Both the position numbers and the translations under genes were made by a program. Positions 1-12,498 of a DNA stretch of 64,000 nucleotides are shown here, in pieces. The DNA is from Pythium myriotylum. Its lineage: Eukaryota; Oomycota; Peronosporomycetes; Pythiales; Pythiaceae. Each line of letters begins with the position of its first letter. Positions within the stretch are counted from its first letter, which is position 1. The notes below the pieces were generated by a model. It saw only the letters and a program-made list of their open reading frames with translations, was not told where the DNA came from and did not search any database. The stretch spans positions 310,001 through 374,000 of the forward strand of contig JALJCQ010000033.1 in assembly GCA_023091665.1 (NCBI GenBank). The letters run 5' to 3'.

Positions 1-254
1 GACATGGTAACCCTGTCGACGTTGCAACTGGGAAACTGGACGATGAGCCGTTGCCCAGCGTTTGCTCGTTCAAGGGCAGTGTGGGTAACGACCTTCTGGT
101 TGATTGGCGGGTATATTTGGCATAGGCACTCACCAGGAGAGGAGCAGATGCTTCATGAGTTTCGAACGTGGATCAATGTTGTTTCATTGCTCAGTGATCA
201 CTTCGGAAATGCGCAGTCGTGATGGAATGATTTCATCTATTTAGTAACTCTATT
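1..254. other. Downstream flank of the Piezo gene
   Basis: This stretch lies 3' of the Piezo stop codon on the minus strand. A 72-codon plus-strand frame covers most of it, but it has no recognisable domain and no supporting splice signals. I see no gene here; it is probably 3' UTR and intergenic DNA. Confidence 0.4.
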
Positions 255-3200
255 CTATTCAATTTTCTCCTTCGCCTTGGGGATGTGGATGACGTTTGTA
301 CCGGTGACTTTGGAGAGTGTCTCCGGTGAACGCAGTACCCGGACGAGCGTTTCGAAGATCCTGACTTCATCCTTGAGATGGCCAACATATCGCTCGCCGC
401 GCGCAATGTAGATGCCTTCAACGAGTTCCAAGACGTCGTCCGGGTCTGGTAGTTCATTGTATTGGATCTGGAAAAGTGCACCACGGAAGAAACCTTTGAC
501 AGCGCTTCCCACGGTAACGAGGACAAAGATGTACACAGCCGTGATACCATACGACCCAATTCCTAGTGAGTTCAGGCCCTGAACAATGTTATCCGAGACT
601 GCTATCAAGCAGAACGGCGTGGTTTCGTCACAGAACTCTCGGTCATTCGCGTTAGTCGCCTTCTTGGTTAGGAGTATCGGCTCCACAGACCACCAACTTG
701 ACCCTTGAACACTATGTTTGGTGACATTAATGGAGCGGAGTCGTTTCGACAGCTCACGGACACCATCAACCGCCGTCAGTTCGACAAGCGAGGGCAGAAT
801 TGACTTCACTTGAATTGGAGTCGCATCTTCCTCGGTCTTATCCGAATTGCTTAACTGGATCATCGGAGCCAGCGCTTCACGATCGGCATTTGTTAAAGTT
901 ACTCGCTTGGTTATCTTGATTGACAAGAAAGTTGCGGGTTCCGGTCGGTCGAACGAGATGATCATTATCCACGACAATTTCTCCGTTGACTTCAGCTGTG
1001 AAACTAGGCGGTCGATATTTGGCGGAGAGCTGGACCAAACGTCTCGAGAAAACGTATCATAGGTGACACGTTGCATCACGGCACCGTCGGCGATTTGGTC
1101 ACCTTCGTAGTCAGGACTATTATAATCGATCCCTGAGTAAAATTTATTCACTGTCCCCCTTGAATCCTCAATTCCAAATGTGACCTCCGTCGTTGTGATT
1201 CGATTGGCCTTTGTGCTCGGGTTGGCCGAACTGAACAACAGCAATGGTCCGATCAAACAGACCAGCAAAAAGAGCAACATGACACCAGCCGACAATAACT
1301 TCTTGTAGAATGGTTGACGCTTCTTGCCTTGCAATACTTCGGCCTCTTCCACACGCCCACGCATCTCGAGCTTCACCTGGAAGAGGTGTGATGCGGTATC
1401 TTCAAGTAGGACCCAGTGCTGCCAGCTCAACGATGTTTTCGTGCACACATAATCGAGGAGTGCGCGCATTTCGAAAAGAAATGGCGCCATCATTGCTAAA
1501 GGGAACACCTTCTCTCGAACGCTATGATAGGCACTTTCGGAGCTGTAGTTGAAGCGGCTCCCCCTGAAAACTGGGTAACCGTAGCGGATCTGAAGAGCAC
1601 CTATCCACAAGTACACGCAGTGCAGCAGGTAGAAGATTACTAGAGCCGGTCGCTTTTGAAAGTAAACGCCAATGTACTGCGGCAGGAGTACCCACAGGCA
1701 CAAGTGCAACAGCACGATGTAAGAATACTGCAGCACAATTTTCGAAGTGAGCGAGCCGACAACGTATGCTGCTCGATCCCAAATGATGAAGCACAACTGG
1801 ATGAACACAATGAGAACGAGATATCCTGACACCATTGAGCTAGACTGGACTTGGGCAGCTGTTGGCGATTTGCTTGGGTCTGGGTCGCCAATCTGCTTGA
1901 AAAATAGAATCGCAAAGACGGCGGCAAAGAGCATAACTGTTAGGGACAACGCAAAATAATCCCGCCCAGGCTTTGCCCCAGAAATTGCGGCATGTATATC
2001 CTTGTCCCATTGCGGTGGGGGAACACAGATGACGCGTGTGAAGAATGCGTGTACCTGAGGGGCTTTTCTCTCCAACCACGTCACTTTTTGTTGGCCGTAA
2101 TAGGACCTGGAAGCTCCATTGGAATCGTCGATGTCAATTTGCTCAGTGACTCCGTTGATCGCATCAGCAGAGACTTCAGGGCGGCTCGTGGTTCTTCGTC
2201 GATGGTCAATCAAATCATCATTTTCGACTTGCTTCGCAAGCTCTTCGGCTTTCTGTTGTTCTTCTTCAGCTTCTAGCTCTTGCAGCACCTGCTCCGCGAT
2301 TTCTACCTCTAATCCTTGCGGTATGGCTTCTGGATCATCCACGATAGACGGTTTAGGTGCATCGATAGAATTAACAACCATAGAGCCCCCGGTTTTGCTC
2401 AGTACTCGTCTCGCGCCTCCAAAGTTGAACGACTCATCAATCGAATCTCGCGACGATAACTCCGACGCATTGCCTTGTCGGCGTGTCCCGAACACGGAAT
2501 CCATCTGACTACCAGTATCTTGTGGAGGTTTCGAGTCGACCCAGAGCCCCCGAATGATCAGCTCTCGACGGTGCCACAAAATAGCTAGCGCAACGTAGAA
2601 ATCCCACTGAAGACCTTCAAAAATCGTACTAACCCCGTCCAAGGTAATCCCGTCGAACTTGTATAGGCCAAACACAACGGATGGCTGGATGGCCTGTTCT
2701 TCGAGGATTACTGAATTCTTGGGTGCCCCACAGTAAGGTTGGATGCTTGGGTAGTAATATCCTGTGCCACTCAGGCGTTGGCAAAAAATTGGCAGTTGAA
2801 ATGCAAACCGGAGGATGATAATGGCGCAGGTCTAAAGAGCGCGCTCATGTCAGTAACAAATGAGATACCAAGAACACACGACCTCGCTTACGTATTTGAG
2901 CAGCAGTAGCCACGAATGAGACGACGGGCGCGGACTCTCGACGCCTAAATATCCGAACGTGCATCCAACGTAGAGAAAATTTAGGAAGTCAGCCTGTGAA
3001 AAGAAAGCGGAGAAACATTAGCAGCGTGCGTATTCATTGCGGTGAAAGCACTCTAAGTACCTGCTGTGCAAAAGCCAAGATCATGATTACGTAGCACCAT
3101 AGAGCAGTTCCACTTCGAATTGCGTTGATCGTCACACTTACGATCTCACTGATTGTAGGTTCCACTTGATCGTCTGGATCATACACAATTGTTTCTGCCT

Positions 3201-6200
3201 GGAGGGCAGCATCTTGAAAACCGTAGATCCATCGATAGACTGGGATACGCCAAGATCCTCGAGATTTTTCATCGAATTCAGCGTCTTCAGCATCTCCAAA
3301 GCTGCTTTCATCCCCCGTCACGCTGCTCATTTCACTACCAGCCTCGTCGACGTCATTCTCATCCGCAGGTGCCGACAAATCAGGAATGGGGAGCTCTTTA
3401 TCCCGCAAGCATTGAAGAATCGAGTCGTCCACAGCATAGCGAGGCACGGAGAATGCAAGCGCAGATAGGAACCGATTGAAGTCGCCAGCAACATCAGCCT
3501 GGAAAACGTACTTGATGTCGGCATTATTGCCATCCTGACGCACGATGAGCTCGAAGCAAAACAGCAATGGGGAAACATCGTCGAACTGAATTTTTGTGTT
3601 GCTCAAACGAAGCGTGAGGACGTTTCGCCAGGGAAACGCTGTCTTGATCTTCTTCCGACGCTTTTTGCTTCGATGGCGCAGCGCAGTTTCTTCGTTCTTG
3701 TAGAAAACCAAGTTGCGGTTGTCAAGTACAACGTACCTATGGAGATACTTTGGCTGAATCCATGAAAGCCATGTTGATAGCCACGTTCGCTTCACATTCT
3801 CTCGACGATACTTCATCCATCCAGCTGTGCAGGTACCGTTGAGATTGAGTGGGTAGGTTGCAGCGGGGTCACTGGCAACACTAAATGGTCCTTCGCCCAT
3901 TCGAGACACCGCGGCGACTTTGAACTGGTAACTCGTGCCGGGGCGAAGACCTTCAATCTTCACGGTGGTAGTATCACCCTTCACTTCAACTACATCCCCG
4001 AAATCCCCCAACAGAGTTTGAGACGGATACTGCTGCCGAGTAATTCGGTAAAACCGGATCTTGTGCAGGCTGTCTTTTGGGGGTTCCCACTCAAGCGTGA
4101 CGGCATTTTGAAAATATTCGACTACTCGTGGTTTTGCCGGAGCCATTGGAGGAAGATTATAATGCAAGCCCATCGCAATATCCATCAGTTCTTCTACTTT
4201 ATGGACAAGTTTCGAGACGATGATTTTTAGTCGTTGCAATGCCGCACTTTTTTCCTTCTTCAATTTGAACCACTGAGCTGTTCGTTGCTTGTAGAAGCTT
4301 CTGACAATCTCTTCCTGTCGAGCAGGTGCCTGCATTTTTTCGAGTTGAATGTAGTCGCAGACATCACGATAAGTTGGAGTGGCAAGCATCTCACACTGAA
4401 TCGAAATCAGCACAAAAATGGCGATAATTCCAGATGGGGCGCTTGTGGTCTCAACTCCGAGGAGATCCTCGATCGACAAACACACTTCACCAGCTGACGC
4501 AGTATCGATGGGCGATTGACCCACAAGGCAACGACTCAGATCATCTTTAACAAACGGGGCGCTGATGATGACCATGACGAACAGATGCATCCAGTTGAAC
4601 TTTCGAAGTTGGTGGATCCATTGGCTACTTGGAATGCGTGCTTCATCCAGGCGATATAGCATAAAAACTGCTGAACCGATGTATACAAACGAACCGATGC
4701 CACCTTGAGTTGCACCACAGACGAAGATGACGATAAGTGTGAGAGGAAGCCATCCAAGAATGAAAAAGTAGACTAGGCTGTGCCATGCCGAGGTTCTGGT
4801 CTTGCGCATAAAATCAGACTCGCCGATACCTCCGTGACTTGGAGCATTATCCAGCGCGAATTGATCATCTTCTTCGGGAGTCGTACCTTGCCGACGAAAT
4901 GACAGACTTCCAAGTTCCTTACGTGATATCGAATTCTGAATCGTAACCTCCACGTGTTGGTTATTTACGCGAAGTCGGTGCGAGTTAGGCAGCATGTACG
5001 TAGCTAGGAGCGCCACAAAATCAGCGAGGAGCGCCCATTTATGCTGATTGCCGAGTGCAAGCCACCGCTGATCCGATTCCGAGAGATTCTCCCACGGCCA
5101 GGTTTCCGATTTGACTACACCAGCAACAGGAGGCATCCACACGATTAAGAAATACTCTCCAATGATGATGAGGGAAAGGACTGCAGCCAGAAGAAACCAC
5201 ACTTTGCACACGTTCTCAGGGAGTGCGTACATCATCGCGTAAACAACAAGCAAATAAGCAATCGATATGACATCGCGATGCGCGAAGGCTGATGCCGTGA
5301 GTAGTAGCATGACAACATTGACGGATGCTGAACTTGCATATTCGATGCAAAAATCTCGCATATGCGAAAAGAAGTCGGCCTCTTCTTCTATCCTCGCATT
5401 TTGGTGATTCAAGAAAGCGTCAAGGTCTCCTGGCTGTTGTGAGATAGCTTCTTGCTCACGAACACCGGACTTGGACTTCTCTGGACCAGAAGAAGCCGAT
5501 TTCCCAAATCCTGGTGTTCTTTCATCGGATGAACCAGCAATATCCTGGTTGCGTTGGCTGCTTAGTTCACTTGATGTATGCTGCGACCGAGTAAATGCAA
5601 CAATCCGTTTCTTAGAGGACAGCTCGAGATACTGCGCCATGCGTTGCAAGAAGCACATCAAAACAACGAGTAGAGGTCCTGCGGTTAGCCTCCACATGGA
5701 AGTCTTCGACTCGGGCTCTTCTACCTGTAGTCGTTCCAGACCAAACCACTCGGCATTGCTGCCAAGACTTACGTTTCTATAGCCGTCGTCAGCCGACTTC
5801 ACCCCCCCAAACAAGCGCAGCTGAAATACGTATCGGGTAGAAATTGCAATAACTGAGACCCAAAACAAAGGAAACCAGAGCTTCTGCCATGATGACAACG
5901 GTCTTCCAATGACTAGCACGAGGACGTATGCTGCACCGACTGCATTGACATGCTGAATAGCAACGCTCATGGTTACAACCACTAAAGCTGTGGTGCTGAA
6001 TGCGATCAGGGTTTTACGGATAGTATCCATCCAGAATAGTACTCCATCCATGAAGCGACTTCGCCCAGCCACAAGAAATTCGTAAGATCGAACCTCTCGC
6101 CTTATCGACGACAACTGCCAGAACATGAGACCAATCAGCACGGCGGTCGGCGCAAGGTACACAAAGACACCCGACAGCGACTTTTTAGTCGAGTTCTTCT

Positions 6201-9136
6201 CAAGGCCGAAATCACGTGAAGACATGAAGCTCTTTGTGAAGACGTGCTCCTCAAAGTAGTCAGATACGTCCTTGAAATGAAACACATAGCGCGCGATAAG
6301 AATGATGGCTTCAACAATCATTGCAAGCGACCAGAGAATTTTGAGTCGCAGAGAACTTCGTGGAGCTCGTTTGAACTTGCCAAGATGACCCCCGGCGACG
6401 ATGAGTAAGATGATGAGCTGAATCGATCCGATTACTGTCGTATGTGCACCAGAATCAATGAGCTCATGCCGGAAGACGATGTAAAGGACCGCAATGTAGC
6501 AAATCGCTCCTCCCACCACACGATAAAGATTGTCAATCTCCACAGCAATGCGTGATACGAAGAAAATAGGGTTCTGGTGGCTCATGTTAATCGTACGTAT
6601 ACGTTCGTCGATGTCCTTGGCATTCGAGACGTAGATCACGAGCTGGAACACCAGTTGGAGGATGATCAAAAGTTGGGCAGTGAAGAGGGTGGGCCATAGC
6701 GAGCCCCAAGTTTCGGAAGTTTCGCTGTAGCATTCCAACCCAATCAACTCCATGCGGGTGTCGTCCTTGCACTCAACATTACGAACGAAAACTGCAAGAC
6801 ACACCACCAGAGCATACGCCAGGAGAACTCTCCACAGCTTTTGACGATGCTTGAAAAAGATGATGCATAGCATTGCCAGGACAAGATACCCGGCCTGAAA
6901 AAAAGACTCTCTCGTGCTCAGGGCCACGGCTGGAGAAAACTACTCGTCAGCAATCGATTAATAGGCTGGAAGAAGCTAACGTACCGACGATCGTAAGCAG
7001 AACTAATGCACCCAGATGAGTTAATAGAACTTGCTTCGCGTCTTGGAACCAGAGCGGAAGGTAGTCCTTCCATCCTGCCTTTGAAGTCTGAACAGTTTCT
7101 GTATCAGCATCACTTCACCTCGGGAAAAAGGTTCAATAAACCTACCCGGCGAAGTTGAACCATGTGCCGGATGATGTCCAAACTATTGCGTTCTTCCACA
7201 GGAGTTCCAGACGAATCACCATCGACCGGTGAAGGTGGGACTACAGACTTTGAAGCCTTCACCACAGCTTCATACCTCCAACGTGTACGCATCGATGCGT
7301 AGATGATGATCAAGCAGAGGTTGTGTACGCCAAGATCAAGAAATGGATACTGGAACTGCTTGAGCCCGTACTTGGTGAAATCGGAATCCACGAAGTCCCA
7401 CGTCAAATTTACTGCATACTCGGTCATGGAGAGCAACGTGGCATAAACGATCAAAACCTTCACGAGTGGTCCAGACGGAACAAGTCCGTACAGACCCAGG
7501 GTGAGAAATGCCCATCCCATCAAGGGAGCATTACCATACGACGGATACGAAACGCACCATGCGATAGCCGCAGCACTCGCAAGCAAAGATCCACCGTCAT
7601 ACAGAAACACTCGAGTGCGAAATGGCAGCTCACGTAGACGCTTCGCCACATCATATGCGGAGACTCCACCCTGATGTAACTTTGACGATTCATTCAGTCG
7701 CGATCTTGAAGTTTGATCCAGTTGGCCAGGGTTAGACTGAAGTCTGTCGAAAGTGTGGTGCAAGTTGGCTAGCTTAGCCAGACAGGCGAAAAGCAACGAC
7801 AGCAACGCTGCATACACATAATACTGCCACTGGGCCGAACCACTCCGGAAATCAGCAAATCCAGCATACTTGATCACGTGACGCCCAAGGGAGTTTGATA
7901 CCACATCATCGAACAGGAGTACATACCTACGCGTAGTCAAAGCGAGTCAGTGACACTAGCTAAAGTACAGCCAAGAGATTGCAAATTACCAAGCCATGAT
8001 CGAGAGGAACGACCAAACCAAAAGCATAGTGGTCACGTTTCGACCCACAAGAAAGTCTTTTCGAGTATCCCCGTGAATGAACTCTTCCACTGTAATTCGC
8101 TTGGCGTACACTGTCCAGGAAACTATCAAAGATAGCAGAGTCAAGTAAAGAACAGCAGTAGCGCCAGCGGGAACGCTGAATGCCGTCAGGAACAGTAGTA
8201 GTGTAGCCAGAAATTCGACGGCGTGGATCCTGTTAGCAAGCCTTCTACTTTGCCGAGTCTCATCGCGATCCTGCTGAAGAAGTTGTGCACCGGCTTCTTC
8301 AAACAGATCGAAAACTTCTTCATGGTCTGGCAGCCGTAGACGACGAAGCACCACAAAGAAGTGTATTAGACTGCACAGCAGTACGAGGATGTCGAGCCCA
8401 GGGTACACGATGGCGTCTCTGGTGTTGCTGATGTGTTGGAAGCCGATGATTCGTAGTGCATGCTCAGCAGAGTGCTTCTTCTCTAGCGCTGCGGCGAACA
8501 CAATGTGGCCAGCACACGCGAGAGCTGAGACGACTATAATGCATGCCACAAACCGCCCGGACGCGAACGACTTGAGCACGCCATAGCACAGCATGAGCAA
8601 GTACACCGCAGAAATCGCGTTTACTCGCAGCAACACGGCGGCAAGCAGGCTCATCGAAATCGTCGCGCTTGCCACGAAGTGGAGTACGCGCACCACGCGG
8701 CGCGAGAGCCGCGAGCGCGTCTGGGTGGTGCTTGGTCGAGGTTCCGAGCGATAGCTAGGAAAGCAAAAGGTCAGTGCCCATACGCTACGCCCCATCTCCA
8801 GAGAGAATCCTCTCACCTGCGGGTCATCTGGAACTGCTGCATGGGCGCTTCACCAAGGATGAGCGGTTCGGAGAGGCCTTTGGAGTAGAAGCCACTCGCG
8901 TGCACTGGCGTCGTGCGCGAGCGGTCGTTGGGCGGCGAATCGACCTCCTCGTAGATGCCCTCGTCGCCGAGGAGGCGCGTCGAGTGGTCGCGCGTGGGCG
9001 TGAGCACGATGTGTCCGTCGGGCGTGATGATGTCGGACGCGTCGAGCGCCGAGCGCGAGCTCATGAGCATGGGCGTCGAGTCGACGCGGCGCACGGACGC
9101 CGGCGGCCTGCGGCGGCACGGGGAGAACGTGTCCAT
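255..9136 (-). CDS. Piezo-type mechanosensitive ion channel with internal FN3 and PH domains
   Basis: Piezo channels are very large plasma-membrane proteins that open a cation pore when the membrane is stretched. Seven exons join in frame: 9136-8817, 8754-7990, 7926-7146, 7087-6985, 6929-3061, 2993-2892 and 2831-255 (2838 codons plus stop, introns 55-67 bp). The start is the ATG at 9136. Dozens of hydrophobic segments run the whole length. The C-terminal part carries the Piezo signature PFLFEMRALLDYV (the PFEW motif with Tyr for Trp) and ends with an RSPETL tail like animal Piezos. Unusually, a fibronectin type III domain (about residues 1585-1675, forward 4145-3870) and then a pleckstrin-homology-like domain (about 1690-1815, forward 3840-3440) sit in a cytosolic loop. 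The family is certain from the ends; the FN3 and PH calls come from reading the sequence. The first 105 residues are polar and probably cytosolic. Confidence 0.93.
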
Positions 9137-9438
9137 ATACAGTCACCAGGAGACAGTGGACGCTGGAATTATTGCGGCTCGACTGACGCCTGTACCAGAA
9201 AGTTGGCCCCAACTTTGTTGGGACAGTTCGACAACTTTTTGACACCCAACGATTTTTCTCCAATCGGAGATCCTGGAAAACAGCTGGTTCCGTTGCCACG
9301 CCCGTGTGAGTCCTTGAGGACTCGTCGCAGTGCAACCAATCACCAATTGCAATCGCTGATCCACCCGATGATTGGCTGGTTGAGCAACAATTATTTATTG
9401 CGAGAAGGCTACACTTCGGGCTCTTCCACCATCACCCA
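9137..9438. promoter_or_regulatory. Piezo upstream region with nested inverted repeats and CCAAT boxes
   Basis: This short gap separates the Piezo start from the end of the upstream minus-strand gene. It holds AGTTGGCCCCAACT at 9201-9214 overlapping CCCAACTTTGTTGGG at 9208-9222, so three half-sites of the type GTTGG/CCAAC alternate in orientation. Further upstream are CCAAT pentamers at 9260-9264, 9336-9340 and 9343-9347 and an inverted one (ATTGG) at 9371-9375. Their position 65-240 bp before the Piezo ATG fits promoter elements. The factors that would bind are unknown. Confidence 0.4.
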
Positions 9439-11218
9439 TCACAAATATGACGGTCTGAACTCGGCCAAGCTCGCGAAGAGCTTGGTCTGCTTCACGACGG
9501 GGAGTCTGACGAAGCGATCGCTCGCGGCCTTGGCCGGACCGAACTCCCGTTTGCGCAAGTGGAAGCTGGCCACGGCCTCCAGTAGATCTGTACAGCAAAC
9601 AATAACTAAATTTAGTCTTGCCATGCACGATCGATTAGACGATCAGGATGACGCACAAGGGTCCGTTGGGGACACATCCAGAAGCTCTTGGAGCAGCTTG
9701 AACCGAAGGTCTGTTAGGCTGCACACAGACAGTGTACGAAGGTGTCAGAAGGCTTGTCGCAGTGTTGAAGGATCGGGGTCAGAAAAGAGCCTCACGGTCC
9801 AAGGCTTTGCGTCGACAGGATGCTGACGGTGACTTCGGCGGGCGTTAACAGCAACGGGTTCTCCACGTAATCCTGCTTGCGCAGAGTGTCTTCCAAGTAC
9901 TTGACGGATGCTAATCGTTCACGGGGAGTTGAGAGCTCAAGGTACTGCTCCATTTGCTCTAAGACAGCACGAACGCGCATCAACAAGCTACTATCAAATG
10001 GGAATCAAATCACGGGACCTACTCGCAGCCTGGGCTCGCTCTTGTGATGCCAATGATCGATTGAACAGGTACTTCAATGCATCTCGTTTCTACGGGATGT
10101 GAGGTTAAGTTGTAATTCCTTCAGTTGTAGCCTCATCACAGTCACGCACTCGTCTTCTTTCACCCTCCAGGACACGAGCTTGATCGCCCTGAGGAATGGC
10201 TCTCCTCTGCTTGTCGTTCAGACTTCTAACAGCCTTTTCATAATTCTCAAGCGCGCGAACGTGGTCGTTAATGCGGTGCCACAATTTGGCCATCTACAAG
10301 CGCCCTGACCTTGTTTATTAGGAGTCGCAATCGAATCTTAGCACCAGAAGTGAGGGACTACAGCACCTTCAAGTTTGCGTCGTACGGATCCACCATCGTC
10401 TTGCGCGTCTTCTGAAGCGCTCGGATTTGGTCCATTGTCTGACGATAGGTCGCCGAGCTAACTTTGCGCTCACCACCAGCTCGCCCCAGCGTCGGTAGGA
10501 GACTCTCGCCGGCCACTCTAGCCTGGATAGCCGCAGCTAGGCTGCCATCGGAATCAAGCTGTCGGAGTTGGTCGCGGAGCGGCGCGACGGCCTCGTCGCG
10601 CCTGTCCTTCGCAAGTTGAACCTGGCGGTGGCGCTCATTTCTTTCGAACAAAAGCGCAGGAAGAACTATCAGAACTGGCTTCGGGATCCACTCGGCCGCT
10701 GGACTCACTTGTCCGGGATGGCTGCCAGGGCCTTCTTCTGCTGCTGGTAACCGTCCTCGAGGCTGCGCATCGTCTCTGAGATGGCGCGGAGCTCATGTTG
10801 CAGTCTTACATGTGCTGCGAGACACTCTCCATGTTAAACCACACACGTCGCGGACACCGACGAGGCGAAACGCACCGGTGTGGGTCGCCACCTTGCGCTG
10901 GTCGTCTGTCTCGAGCTGCGCGAGCCGGACGAGACTGCGGGTGTGGTCGCGCTGGAGCTCGCGCGCGTCGGCGTCGCGCTGTCGCAGGTCGGCCTGATCG
11001 TCGCGGAGGCGCTGGAGCGTCGCGGCGATCGCGTCTCGCGTGGCGATCCGATGCGACCGCTCAAAGTCCTCCCGAGGCGAGCCCCCATCCTCCTCGCGCT
11101 TCTTCAACTCAGTCAGAGCGCGCTGCAGCTGACGTGTCGGCGGGTTCCCTCGGTCGTGCCGGTGCGTTGGCGACGAGGGGGATGCGCCGCGCTCATTTAA
11201 ACCTGCGGGCGACGTCAT
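9439..11218 (-). CDS. Unrecognised coiled-coil / helical-repeat protein
   Basis: I do not recognise this gene. A frame-consistent model has exons 11218-10892, 10791-10709, 10640-10367, 10293-10150, 10089-10073, 9987-9796, 9718-9657 and 9587-9439, giving about 415 residues. The first 140 residues are Arg/Gln/Asp-rich and predicted coiled coil. The middle (KLWHRINDHVRALENYEKAV) and the C-terminus (LLEAVASFHLRKREFGPAKA) look like tetratricopeptide-type helical hairpins. Two junctions are uncertain. The acceptor of exon 2 could lie about 8 nt further upstream with a different exon-1 donor. The 17-nt exon 10089-10073 could instead be a longer exon followed by an unusually short intron of about 30 nt. 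No signal peptide or membrane segment is visible. It lies upstream of Piezo on the same strand with about 300 bp between. Confidence 0.6.
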
Positions 11219-12498
11219 TGCTTCAACGTGGGTGCTTCAACTGGAGAGGAGAACCCATCTGGCTACTCGTGCTAAAGCGCCACGGTTCCATTTTTGGCCC
11301 AACTTCAGCTTAGGTATGGGGGAACCGCTCACGCGACCTGATTCTCGGGCGGATTTCCGCCAATCAGGGCCCGTCGTTTCCTGCATGGGAAGCCGGCTAT
11401 CCCATTCTTCGCATTTCTTTCTTGTTTCTCGGCGGCCGGTGATTCGCGGGAGCGAGTCTGGTTCTGTGGCTTGGTGGGAGCCGCTCCCGCCACGCATGTG
11501 GCTGGTCACTTCAGCCCCCACGTGCGTCATCACGCTGACCTGGCTGATCCCGCGAGACCGGTGACTCGCTCCGGTGTCACAGACAGTGCGTGCTTCAGAA
11601 GCACGCGGATCAGCTGCCCTCGTATCCCTGCACCGGGACCGCCCGCCCGCCCCGTGGGGGCCGCACGCACGGCTGCAGTGACGTGGCCGCGGAGGAGAAA
11701 CACGCGCTCCTCTTGGTCTTTGTATCCGTCGACGAAACGGCGGCGACCCGTGAGGGAGGGAACGCGAGGGGGGGGGAGGGAGCTCCCGAGAGACGGTGCT
11801 TGGAGAAGGGGGCGCGCGCTCCGCCCGTCGCGGCGAGCGCTTGAAGAGCTGCCGGGCCATACCTACCTTACACTTGTGGCCAGCGCAATGGCGTGTCGAA
11901 GGGGCGTGTCGTAAACGTACCTACCGTGCCGGCCCGGATCGGGAGGAGGGGTTCCGCGTTCTTCCTTCGATTCTGCTTGTCTTTTCCCCAACTGCAACTC
12001 CACTTTCAGCCAATCACAGCGCTGTGAAATCAAAAGTGGTCGCGATTGTCACTATCCACAAGCGTTCTTAAAGACCATGCTGGAGGTTTTCGCGGACTCC
12101 TAGCAAATGGGCTCGGTTTCTGCACACCAACGACCTGGACGGTTTGAGACCAATCGTTCTCTATCGAGAGGGAGGAGTGGTGGGTTGTGGATGTTTGTTT
12201 CGAAAAATACCAACGCCAACGATGGGCCATGGAAACGTCAGCCCAGCTGGCAGGCGGGTTGAGTTTCCCAACTTGTTGGTTCAGCCTCTCTGTTGGCGTT
12301 GGCGACGACTCGTGTTTCTTTGGCTCGACTCACTGACGTACTTGCCACCAAGAAGCCGAAGGAGATCGACCGCGCCATCGCGTGTAGATCGCCTCCATCC
12401 ACTCGCCCCTTACGCCTCGAACCCCCTCCTGCCACGCGGGAGTGTCTACTGTGACGTGGCGCGCAATCCCCATCGAAAACGCCAACTCCGACAGCACC
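11219..12498. other. GC-rich divergent intergenic region
   Basis: This 1.3-kb gap lies between the coiled-coil gene (minus) and the bZIP gene (plus). Long open frames on both strands are Arg/Pro/Ser-rich and reflect the high GC content; none has a domain. A run of nine G occurs at 11768-11776 and a CCAAT box at 12009-12013. GGAGCGAGTC near 11448 and GACTCGCTCC near 11563 form a 10-bp inverted pair about 115 bp apart. I see no gene. Confidence 0.4.

Noticed and set aside
4..222. 72-codon plus-strand frame at the window edge
   Set aside because: No domain and no splice evidence; it lies within the 3' flank of Piezo.
8774..9826. 350-codon plus-strand frame opposite the Piezo first exon
   Set aside because: It runs antisense through the Piezo exon and across the gap into the next gene; the protein is low-complexity without a domain.
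11237..11860. 207-codon minus-strand frame rich in Arg, Pro and Ser
   Set aside because: It lies in a GC-rich promoter gap, and equal frames occur on the opposite strand, so composition explains it.
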